Shown here one piece after another: positions 56,813 through 64,000 of a DNA stretch of 64,000 bases; the stretch's first letter is position 1; every line of letters begins with the position of its first letter. Below the pieces are notes generated by a model that made no database searches, was not told the DNA's origin, and saw only the letters and a list, made by a program, of their open reading frames with translations. The position numbers and the translations under genes were made by a program. This DNA is from Elusimicrobiota bacterium. Lineage in GTDB: Bacteria; Elusimicrobiota; Elusimicrobia; UBA1565. The stretch lies in the NCBI GenBank assembly GCA_041660925.1, contig JBAZVI010000011.1, positions 38,924-102,923 on the forward strand, given 5' to 3'.

Positions 56813-57121
56813 TTAGAGGATCACCTCGCCGCAGTGTCGGCAGACGCGCACGCGCTCGCCGTCGGGCAGCTGCCCGCGCTTGGGGCGGATGGCCTGCTCG
56901 CACTTGGGGCAGACCAGCTGCACTTTGGAAATATGGATCGGAGCCTCGCGCTTCTGGATGCCGCCGGGCTCCGAGGGCCGCGGCTTGACGTGCTTGGTCA
57001 CGATGTTGACCTTCGCGATGAGCACGCGCTCCTTCTCGGGGTAGACGCGCAGGACCTCGCCCTTGCGGCCCTTGTCCTTGCCGCTGAGGACGAGCACCGT
57101 GTCTTTCTTCTTGATGTTCAT
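56813..57121 (-). CDS. rplX: Ribosomal protein uL24 with C-terminal zinc ribbon
   Basis: 102 residues. N-terminal KOW motif (KKDTVLVLSGKDKGRKGEVL), VNIVTKHVKPRPSEPGGIQK. The C terminus has Cys71, Cys74, Cys94 and Cys97, a zinc ribbon found in some L24 lineages and lacking in E. coli. Early 50S assembly protein. Confidence 0.97.
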   Translation of the reverse strand: MNIKKKDTVLVLSGKDKGRKGEVLRVYPEKERVLIAKVNIVTKHVKPRPSEPGGIQKREAPIHISKVQLVCPKCEQAIRPKRGQLPDGERVRVCRHCGEVIL

Positions 57122-57122
57122 C

Positions 57123-57491
57123 TCAGACCACCTCAGGCGCCAGCGAAATGATCTTCAGGAACTCGCGGTCGCGCAGTTCCCGGGCCACGGGCCCGAACAC
57201 GCGGGTGCCCTTGGGCTCGTTCTTGTCGTCGATCAGGCACGCGGCGTTGTCGTCGAAGCGGACATAGGAGCCGTCCTTGCGCATGTGCGGGTTGCACATG
57301 CGGATGATGACGGCCTTCACGACCTCGCCCTTCTTGATGGCGGCGTGCGGCGTGGCGTCGCGCACGGAGCAGACGATGATGTCCCCCAGCGACGCGTAGC
57401 GCCGGTGGTGGCCGCCGAGGACCTTGAAGCACTGGAGCTTCCGGGCCCCGGAGTTGTCGGCGACGTTGAGGATCGTGCGGAGCTGGATCAT
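57123..57491 (-). CDS. rplN: Ribosomal protein uL14
   Basis: 122 residues. MIQLRTILNVADNSGARKLQ, DIIVCSVRDATPH and VARELRDREFLKIISLAPEVV. Contacts 16S rRNA across the subunit interface. ATG 57491 overlaps the rpsQ stop. Confidence 0.98.
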   Translation of the reverse strand: MIQLRTILNVADNSGARKLQCFKVLGGHHRRYASLGDIIVCSVRDATPHAAIKKGEVVKAVIIRMCNPHMRKDGSYVRFDDNAACLIDDKNEPKGTRVFGPVARELRDREFLKIISLAPEVV

Positions 57492-57802
57492 GCCTCGCCT
57501 CCGGCAGGAGCGGCGATCTTCGGGGCGGCCTTCAGCACGCGCACGAGGCGCCAGCGCTTGAGCTTGGAGAGCGGCCGGGTGCCGGCGATCTCCACGAAGT
57601 CCCCGACGTGCGATTCATTGCGCTCGTCATGGACGTAGAACTTGCTCTTCTTGCGCTGGATCTTCTCGTAGAGCGGGTGCCGGATCTGACGGCGCACGAC
57701 GACCACGCGCGTCTTGTCGGCCTTGTCCGATACGACGGTGCCCTGGAAGTTGTGGCGCTGTGCGCGCTCGGTCTCTTGGGCGGCGGTGTTGGGGGTGGCC
57801 AT
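57488..57802 (-). CDS. rpsQ: Ribosomal protein uS17
   Basis: 104 residues. FQGTVVSDKADKTRVVVVRR, HPLYEKIQRKKSKFYVHDER and GDFVEIAGTRPLSKLKRWRL. Slightly long, with a C-terminal KIAAPAGGEA tail. Part of the 30S body. Confidence 0.97.
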   Translation of the reverse strand: MATPNTAAQETERAQRHNFQGTVVSDKADKTRVVVVRRQIRHPLYEKIQRKKSKFYVHDERNESHVGDFVEIAGTRPLSKLKRWRLVRVLKAAPKIAAPAGGEA

Positions 57803-57811
57803 GTCGGTCTC

Positions 57812-58027
57812 CTACTTCGTCTTTCCGGCCGAGAGCTGTTTGGCGCGGATCCAGGTGTTGATGCGGGCGATGTCCCGGCGCAGGGCGCGGATCTCCAGCG
57901 GGTTCGTGAGCGGAGTGACCCGATGCTTGAACGTCATCTTGAACTTCTTCTCCTGGAGCTGTCTCAGCTCGGAGCGAAGCTCGTCGATCGAGTGGTTCTT
58001 CTTGGTTTCCTTGTCTTTGGTCTTCAT
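57812..58027 (-). CDS. rpmC: Ribosomal protein uL29
   Basis: 71 residues, mostly helical: SIDELRSELRQLQEKKFKMT, RVTPLTNPLEIRALRRDIAR, INTWIRAKQL. Near the peptide exit tunnel and binds trigger factor/SRP sites with L23. Confidence 0.96.
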   Translation of the reverse strand: MKTKDKETKKNHSIDELRSELRQLQEKKFKMTFKHRVTPLTNPLEIRALRRDIARINTWIRAKQLSAGKTK

Positions 58028-58030
58028 GTC

Positions 58031-58441
58031 TCAGTTCCGGGTGATGAACTTGGTGCGGATGGGCAGCTTGTGCGCCGCCAGCGTCATCGCGTGCTTCGCC
58101 AGGTCGAGCGGGATGCCTTCGACCTCGAAGAGGACGCGGCCCGGCTTGATGACCGCGGCCCAATGCTCCGGCGCGCCTTTGCCCTTGCCCATGCGGGTCT
58201 CGGCCGGATGCTTCGTGATGGCCTTGTCGGGGAAGATGCGGATCCAGAGCTTCCCGCCCTTCTTCATGTAGCGGGTGATGGCGACGCGCGACGCCTCGAT
58301 CTGACGCGCGGTGAGCCACTTCGGCTCGAGCGCCTTCAGGCCGTACTCGCCGAAGGCGAGCTCGGTGCCGCGCTTGGCGAGCCCCTTGATGCGCGGGTGG
58401 CTGTGGGGCTTGCGGTACTTGACGCGTTTGGGCATCAGCAT
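58031..58441 (-). CDS. rplP: Ribosomal protein uL16
   Basis: 136 residues. ATG 58441 gives the typical MLMPKRVKYRKPHSHPRIKG; ATG 58435 is an alternative two codons in. AFGEYGLKALEPKWLTARQI, MGKGKGAPEHWAAVIKPGRV. The TGA of rpsC (58445-58443) lies 1 bp upstream of this ATG. Helps position A-site tRNA. Confidence 0.97.
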   Translation of the reverse strand: MLMPKRVKYRKPHSHPRIKGLAKRGTELAFGEYGLKALEPKWLTARQIEASRVAITRYMKKGGKLWIRIFPDKAITKHPAETRMGKGKGAPEHWAAVIKPGRVLFEVEGIPLDLAKHAMTLAAHKLPIRTKFITRN

Positions 58442-58442
58442 G

Positions 58443-59195
58443 TCACGCCTCCGGGGCCGGCGCCGGGGTCTCGGGCGCGGCGGCCGGGGCGGGAGCGGCG
58501 GCTCCCGCGAGCGGCGCGGCGGCCTGCCCTTCCTCGATCTTCGCCTGCTGGATGAGCTCCTTCGGCGTCTTCGCGAAGAACTGCTTCTTGTAGATCCAGA
58601 CCTTGATGCCGATGGTGCCGCTGGTCGTGTTCGCCTCGACATGGCCGTAGTCGATGTCGGCCGAGAAGGTGTGCAGGGGGACGCGGCCCTCGCGCAGCCA
58701 CTCTCGGCGCGCGATCTCGGCGCCGGCGATCCGGCCCTTGACCTCGATCTTGATCCCGAGGGCGCCGGCGGCCATCGTGCGCTCCATGGCGCGCTTCATC
58801 GCGCGGCGGTGCGCGATGCGGCGCTCGAGCTGCATCGCGATCGCCTCGCCGACGAGACGGGAGTCGAGCTCGGGCTCCTTGATCTCGACGACGTTGATGA
58901 AGGTCTTGCGCTTCGTCAGGGCTTCGATCTGGATCCTGATGGCCTCGATGTCCGCGCCGCGCTTGCCGATGACGACGCCGGGGCGCGCGGTATGGATGTT
59001 CACGCGCAGGTACGATCCCGCGCGCTCGATGCCCACCCACGAAACGGCGGCGAGACGGAAGCGCTTCGTGATGAGCTGGCGGATCTTGTAGTCCTCGCCG
59101 ATCAGCGCCGGCATCTCCCGCAGGGAGAACCACTTGGACTCCCAGTCCTGGATGTAGCCGAGGCGGACCGACTTCGGATAGATTTTCTGTCCCAT
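58443..59195 (-). CDS. rpsC: Ribosomal protein uS3 with Ala/Pro C-terminal tail
   Basis: 250 residues. MGQKIYPKSVRLGYIQDWES, the KH-type HTARPGVVIGKRGADIEAIR, and IARREWLREGRVPLHTFSAD. The last ~30 residues are Ala/Pro-rich (AGAAAPAPAAAPETPAPAPE), replacing the basic tail seen in many bacteria. mRNA entry-tunnel protein. Confidence 0.97.
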   Translation of the reverse strand: MGQKIYPKSVRLGYIQDWESKWFSLREMPALIGEDYKIRQLITKRFRLAAVSWVGIERAGSYLRVNIHTARPGVVIGKRGADIEAIRIQIEALTKRKTFINVVEIKEPELDSRLVGEAIAMQLERRIAHRRAMKRAMERTMAAGALGIKIEVKGRIAGAEIARREWLREGRVPLHTFSADIDYGHVEANTTSGTIGIKVWIYKKQFFAKTPKELIQQAKIEEGQAAAPLAGAAAPAPAAAPETPAPAPEA

Positions 59196-59198
59196 GGC

Positions 59199-59549
59199 TT
59201 ATTTCCTCTCGTCGGAGACCACCATCGTGAGATGGCAGACCTTGCGCTTGAAGGTGTAGGCGCGGCCCTGAGGGGCGGGCAGCACGCGCTTCATGTGCCC
59301 CATCGGACCCTGGCCGACCCACGCGGCTTTGATGAAGACGTCCCGGGGCTCGAGCGGCTTGCCGGTCCGGTGCTGGAGGTTCGCGGCCGCCGAGCGCAGG
59401 GTCTTGCCCACGAGCTCGGTGGCGCGGCGCGGGATCGTCGGCAGGATCTCTTCGGCCTTGGCGACGGACTTCCCGCGGATCTGGTCCAGGACCTGGGCGA
59501 CCTTTCGGGCGCCGTAGCGCTGGAATCTGGCGTATGCTGTGGCTTCCAT
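59199..59549 (-). CDS. rplV: Ribosomal protein uL22
   Basis: 116 residues. RFQRYGARKVAQVLDQIRGK, VGQGPMGHMKRVLPAPQGRA, and CHLTMVVSDERK at the end. Its beta hairpin lines the exit tunnel where macrolide resistance mutations map. 3 bp before rpsC. Confidence 0.97.
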   Translation of the reverse strand: MEATAYARFQRYGARKVAQVLDQIRGKSVAKAEEILPTIPRRATELVGKTLRSAAANLQHRTGKPLEPRDVFIKAAWVGQGPMGHMKRVLPAPQGRAYTFKRKVCHLTMVVSDERK

Positions 59550-59570
59550 CGGATTCCTCTATCTCTCTCG

Positions 59571-59858
59571 TTAGGTGAGCTCGGTGGCTTCCTTCGTGTG
59601 CGCCATGCCGTGGCCCTTGAAGAGTCGTGTGAAGGAGAACTCGCCGATCTTGTGGCCGACCATCTGCTCGGTCACGTAGAGCGGCAGGAACTTGCGCCCG
59701 TTGTGGACGGCGAAGGTGTGGCCGACGAACTCCGGCACGATCGTGCAGGAGCGGCACCAGACCTTCACGACCTTCTTCTCCCCGGTCTCGTTCATCTTCT
59801 GGACCTTCTCGAGGAGGTTATGATCGACGTACGGCCCTTTCTTTGTCGAGCGGCTCAT
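59571..59858 (-). CDS. rpsS: Ribosomal protein uS19
   Basis: 95 residues. MSRSTKKGPYVDHNLLEKVQ, RSCTIVPEFVGHTFAVHNGR and EQMVGHKIGEFSFTR. 30S head protein, partner of S13. Confidence 0.98.
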   Translation of the reverse strand: MSRSTKKGPYVDHNLLEKVQKMNETGEKKVVKVWCRSCTIVPEFVGHTFAVHNGRKFLPLYVTEQMVGHKIGEFSFTRLFKGHGMAHTKEATELT

Positions 59859-59870
59859 GCTGTTCTCCCG

Positions 59871-60722
59871 TTATACCGGCATCGCGGCGACCTTGCCCTT
59901 GCGCCGGTCCTGAAGGATCATCCAGCCCCAGACCTTCTTCTTGTTGCGGGTCTTGAGGCCCTTGGAAAGCTGGTTCCACGGCGAGCGCGGGTGGTTGCCG
60001 CCCTTCGACTTGCCGCGTCCGCCGCCCAGGGGGTGGTCGACGGCGTTCATCGCGCCGCCGCGGACGGTCGGCCGCTCGCCGCGGTGGCGGGTGCGGCCGG
60101 CCTTGCCGAAGTTGATCGAGTCGTGCTCGATGTTCGAGACCTGGCCGAGCGTCGCCATGCAGGAGCGCGGCACCAGACGCATCTCTCCGGAGGGAAGCTT
60201 GAGGGTGGCGTAGGGGCCTTCCTTGCCCATGAGCTGGGCCTGGCCGCCCGCGGAGCGCACCATCTGCGCGCCCTTGCCGGGGATGAGCTCGACGGCGTGC
60301 ACGAAGCTGCCTTCGGGGATGCGCTCGAGCGGGAGCGCGTTGCCGACCTTGATCTCGGCCTCGGGGCCGGACATGACGGCGTCGCCGATCTTCAGCCCGA
60401 CCGGGTGCAGGATGTAGCGTTTCTCGCCGTCCGCGTAGTTCACGAGGGCGATGCGCGCCGAGCGGTTCGGATCGTACTCGATGGAGACGACCTTGCCGGG
60501 GACGCCGGCCTTGTCGCGCTTGAAGTCGATGGCGCGGTAGGCCCGCTTGTGCCCGCCGCCGATGTGGCGGACCATGATCATGCCGGTGTTGTTGCGGCCG
60601 CCGGACTTGCGCAGGCCCTTGGTCAGGCTCTTCTCCGGCTTCTTCTTGGAAAGCTCGGAGTAGTCCGCCGACGTCATGTGCCGGCGGGACGGGGTATAAG
60701 GTCGATAGCTCTTCAGCGGCAT
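59871..60722 (-). CDS. rplB: Ribosomal protein uL2
   Basis: 283 residues from ATG 60722 (MPLKSYRPYTPSRRHMTSAD). GRNNTGMIMVRHIGGGHKRA, GVPGKVVSIEYDPNRSARIA and the peptidyl-transferase-centre segment TVRGGAMNAVDHPLGGGRGK are conserved. The rplW stop lies 1 bp upstream of the ATG. Confidence 0.98.
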   Translation of the reverse strand: MPLKSYRPYTPSRRHMTSADYSELSKKKPEKSLTKGLRKSGGRNNTGMIMVRHIGGGHKRAYRAIDFKRDKAGVPGKVVSIEYDPNRSARIALVNYADGEKRYILHPVGLKIGDAVMSGPEAEIKVGNALPLERIPEGSFVHAVELIPGKGAQMVRSAGGQAQLMGKEGPYATLKLPSGEMRLVPRSCMATLGQVSNIEHDSINFGKAGRTRHRGERPTVRGGAMNAVDHPLGGGRGKSKGGNHPRSPWNQLSKGLKTRNKKKVWGWMILQDRRKGKVAAMPV

Positions 60723-60723
60723 C

Positions 60724-61023
60724 TTACGCTCCCTGCTCGACGAGTTCGATCGAGTCACCGGGCTTCAGGGTGACGATCGCCTTCTTCCAATCGGGGCGAT
60801 ATCCCCCGCCGCGCCCGAAGCGGCGGTACTTGCCCCGGACGTTCATCGTGCGGACCCGGAGCACCTTCACTTTGAACAGCTCCTCGATGGCGCGCTTGAC
60901 GTCCGTCTTGGAGGAGCTCGGCTTGACCTCGAAGGTGTACTGGTTGTGCTTCTCCTTCATGAGCGTGCTGCGCTCGGTCATGAGCGGCCGGACGACGTGG
61001 ATCGTGGGGTTGAAGTCTTCCAT
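60724..61023 (-). CDS. rplW: Ribosomal protein uL23
   Basis: 99 residues from ATG 61023. IHVVRPLMTERSTLMKEKHN, QYTFEVKPSSSKTDVKRAIE, VRTMNVRGKYRRFGR. Docking site for trigger factor and SRP at the tunnel exit. The ATG shares its A with the rplD TGA stop (TGATG). Confidence 0.97.
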   Translation of the reverse strand: MEDFNPTIHVVRPLMTERSTLMKEKHNQYTFEVKPSSSKTDVKRAIEELFKVKVLRVRTMNVRGKYRRFGRGGGYRPDWKKAIVTLKPGDSIELVEQGA

Positions 61024-61643
61024 CAGTTGAACCTCGGGGCCAGCTTCTCGAGGGCCGCGCGCGTGATGATGAGGCTGCGGCACGCGAGCACCTCGTAGGC
61101 GTTCAGATGGGCGACGAGGGTCACGCGCACCGTCGCGATGTTGCGGGACGCGCGGGCGAGGTTCTCGTCGTACTGCTCGGTCACCAGCAGCGAACGCTCT
61201 CCGGCGTTGAGGGCCTTGAGCAGCGCGGCGACCTGCTTCGTCTTCGCGCCGTCGAGCGAGAGGCTGTCGACCACGCGCAGCGAGCCGTCGGCCGCGCGGG
61301 CGGTGAGCGCCTGAGCGAGCGCGAGCTTGGCCTTGCGCGGCGGCAGGTCCTGGCGGTACGAATGATGACGCGGGCCGAAGACCACTCCGCCCTTCCGCCA
61401 GAGCGGCGAGCGGATGGAGCCGTGGCGGGCGCGGCCGGTGTGCTTCTGCTTCCACGGCTTGCGGCCGCCGCCGCGGACCTCGGAGCGGGTCTTCGTGTGA
61501 GCCGTCCCCCCCCGCTGGTTGGCCTCGTAGGCCGTGACGACTTCGTGCAGGAAGCCCTTCATGGGCTTCACGCCGAACACCGTCTCGGGAAGTTCGACCT
61601 TCCCGACGTTTTCGCCTTTCAGGTTCAGGATCTTGGCTTCCAT
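61023..61643 (-). CDS. rplD: Ribosomal protein uL4
   Basis: 206 residues. GGTAHTKTRSEVRGGGRKPW, RHGSIRSPLWRKGGVVFGPR, and a C-terminal Rossmann-like part ending LACRSLIITRAALEKL. In E. coli L4 autoregulates the S10 operon; whether it does here is unknown. Confidence 0.97.
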   Translation of the reverse strand: MEAKILNLKGENVGKVELPETVFGVKPMKGFLHEVVTAYEANQRGGTAHTKTRSEVRGGGRKPWKQKHTGRARHGSIRSPLWRKGGVVFGPRHHSYRQDLPPRKAKLALAQALTARAADGSLRVVDSLSLDGAKTKQVAALLKALNAGERSLLVTEQYDENLARASRNIATVRVTLVAHLNAYEVLACRSLIITRAALEKLAPRFN

Positions 61644-61645
61644 GT

Positions 61646-62452
61646 TCAGGCCTTCTTCTTCGTGGGCTTCTTTTCGACGATGATGTTGCCCATCTTGTCG
61701 CGCTTCACGGTGGACTTGGCGGCTCTCACCGGGCGACGCTTGAGGTTGTTGGACGTCTCGCAGACGCAGACCTGGCTGCCGTTGGCGCCGGGGACCGGTC
61801 CGTTCAGGTACAGGAGATGGTTGGCCTCGTCGATCTGGATGACCTCGATCTTCTGCGAGGTCGTGGTCGCGAAGCCGAAATGACCGGCCATCCGCTGGCC
61901 CGAGAGCACCTTGCCGAGCGAGCGGCGCGCGGTGAGCGAACCCGGCGAGCGCTGCTTGTCGGAGGCGCCGTGCGAGGCCGGCAGGCCGTGGAACCCGTGC
62001 CGCTTCATGACCCCGGCGAAGCCCCGGCCCTTGCTGCGGGCCTGGACGTCGACGAAATCGCCGGGAGCGAAGGTCGTCACGTCGGCGACCTGCCCGACCT
62101 TGAAGGGCTTGGGGTCCGCGACGCGGACCTCGCGCAGCCAGCGCAGCGGGTTGATCCCCGCGGCCTTGAACTGCCCGAGCTGCGGCTTGTTCAGGGATTT
62201 CTCGCGGCGAGCGCCGTAGCCCAGGAGGACGGCGCCGTAGCCGTCCTTGGACTCGGTCGTCTTGACGCGGACGATCGGGCAGGGACCGGCCTTCACGACG
62301 GTGACGGCTTTGACTTCGCCGTCCTTCGTGAAGACCCGCGTCATCCCGACCTTCTCCCCGATGAGCGTGCGCAGCGTCGGCGGGGCCTTCTCGGTCCCGC
62401 TGTTCTGCGCCGCAGGGGCGGCTTTTTCGTCGATCTTCTTCTCTTCGGTCAT
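61646..62452 (-). CDS. rplC: Ribosomal protein uL3 with extensions at both ends
   Basis: 268 residues against about 210 usually. The N-terminal ~25 residues are Lys/Glu/Ala-rich (TEEKKIDEKAAPAAQNSGTE); the C-terminal ~30 are basic (KSTVKRDKMGNIIVEKKPTK). The core is typical: IGEKVGMTRVFTKDGEVKAV, RSKGRGFAGVMKRHGFHGLP and RSPGSLTARRSLGKVLSGQR. Near the peptidyl transferase centre. Confidence 0.97.
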   Translation of the reverse strand: MTEEKKIDEKAAPAAQNSGTEKAPPTLRTLIGEKVGMTRVFTKDGEVKAVTVVKAGPCPIVRVKTTESKDGYGAVLLGYGARREKSLNKPQLGQFKAAGINPLRWLREVRVADPKPFKVGQVADVTTFAPGDFVDVQARSKGRGFAGVMKRHGFHGLPASHGASDKQRSPGSLTARRSLGKVLSGQRMAGHFGFATTTSQKIEVIQIDEANHLLYLNGPVPGANGSQVCVCETSNNLKRRPVRAAKSTVKRDKMGNIIVEKKPTKKKA

Positions 62453-62481
62453 ACGGTCCTCGACTGCTCGGTAGTCGGATT

Positions 62482-62808
62482 CTAGAGCTTGATCTCCACG
62501 TCGACGCCGGCCGGCAGGTCGAGCTTCATGAGCTCGTCCACCGTTCTCGAAGTCGGGCTCTTCAGCTCGATGAGGCGCTTGTGCACGCGCATCTCGAACT
62601 GCTCCCGGGACTTCTTATCCACGTGCGGCGAGCGCAGCACCGTGTACTTGCGGATGTGGGTCGGCAGCAGGACCGGCCCGACGATGACGGCGCCGGTGCG
62701 TCGCGCGGTCTCAACGATCTTGCCGACGCTCGCGTCCAGGACGCGATGGTCGCACGCGCGCAGGCGGATCCGGATGCGCTGCTGTGGGGTGATGGTGTTC
62801 TCGGTCAT
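62482..62808 (-). CDS. rpsJ: Ribosomal protein uS10
   Basis: 108 residues. RIRIRLRACDHRVLDASVGK, VIVGPVLLPTHIRKYTVLRS, PHVDKKSREQFEMRVHKRLI. Also the NusE partner of NusB in antitermination. 4 bp after tuf. Confidence 0.98.
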   Translation of the reverse strand: MTENTITPQQRIRIRLRACDHRVLDASVGKIVETARRTGAVIVGPVLLPTHIRKYTVLRSPHVDKKSREQFEMRVHKRLIELKSPTSRTVDELMKLDLPAGVDVEIKL

Positions 62809-62812
62809 GGCG

Positions 62813-64000
<1,188 letters not shown>

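Overview
This 64 kb window comes from a GC-rich bacterium with a diderm-style wall: lipoproteins, MreBCD with PBP2 and RodA, an AMIN-type amidase, and endonuclease-type MutL without MutH. The phylum cannot be fixed by reading alone. My best guess is a high-GC Elusimicrobiota-like lineage, based on the gene neighbourhoods, the Ala/Pro/Val-rich secreted proteins and the TPR-kinase. Coding density is high, and most operon junctions are 4-nt ATGA, GTGA or TTGA overlaps.

Layout. 1-6.2 kb (minus): a truncated M16 peptidase and the heme cluster hemE-hemH-hemY. hemE is preceded, in frame, by a degenerate DUF559 endonuclease and a 56-bp tandem repeat. 6.2-21.4 kb: singly transcribed accessory genes. 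These are oligoendopeptidase F, a PGPGW-domain secreted protein, a DMT exporter with a His-rich tail, YgiQ, a small Cys-rich membrane protein, a tandem PC4-like protein, an alpha/beta hydrolase, a secreted subtilase, a sarcosine-oxidase-like flavoprotein, a glycosidase-like protein, and a kinase with extracytoplasmic TPRs. 21.8-26.3 kb (plus): mutS and mutL. 26.4-28.8 kb: small secreted proteins and two promoter-to-terminator units with no ORF, which I read as candidate noncoding RNAs. 28.8-36.2 kb (minus): an overlapping chain of a DUF5677-like protein, a YiiX-like protein, rho, a HEAT/membrane protein, ridA, two lipoproteins, queC and queE. 36.3 kb: a lone receiver-domain protein.

36.7-64 kb (minus): a single co-oriented block of 40 genes. 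It runs tuf, the S10, spc and alpha ribosomal protein operons (with secY, adk, map, infA and rpoA but no rpmD), then mreB, mreC, mreD, mrdA, rodA, a DUF2344 protein, rng, amiC and murI. Gaps are 0-80 bp throughout, which would tie translation and secretion capacity to cell-wall elongation.

Themes for follow-up: a dispersed G/C-rich intergenic repeat family (at least eight loci, all in the first 31 kb) linked to the DUF559 relic; two candidate noncoding RNAs; a Rho whose N-terminal RNA-binding domain is replaced by NPQ/HGQG low complexity; many -10 boxes 6-12 nt from start codons, suggesting leaderless mRNAs; and disordered extensions on ribosomal proteins, Rho and RNase G. No CRISPR array, tRNA, rRNA, transposase or prophage gene was seen.
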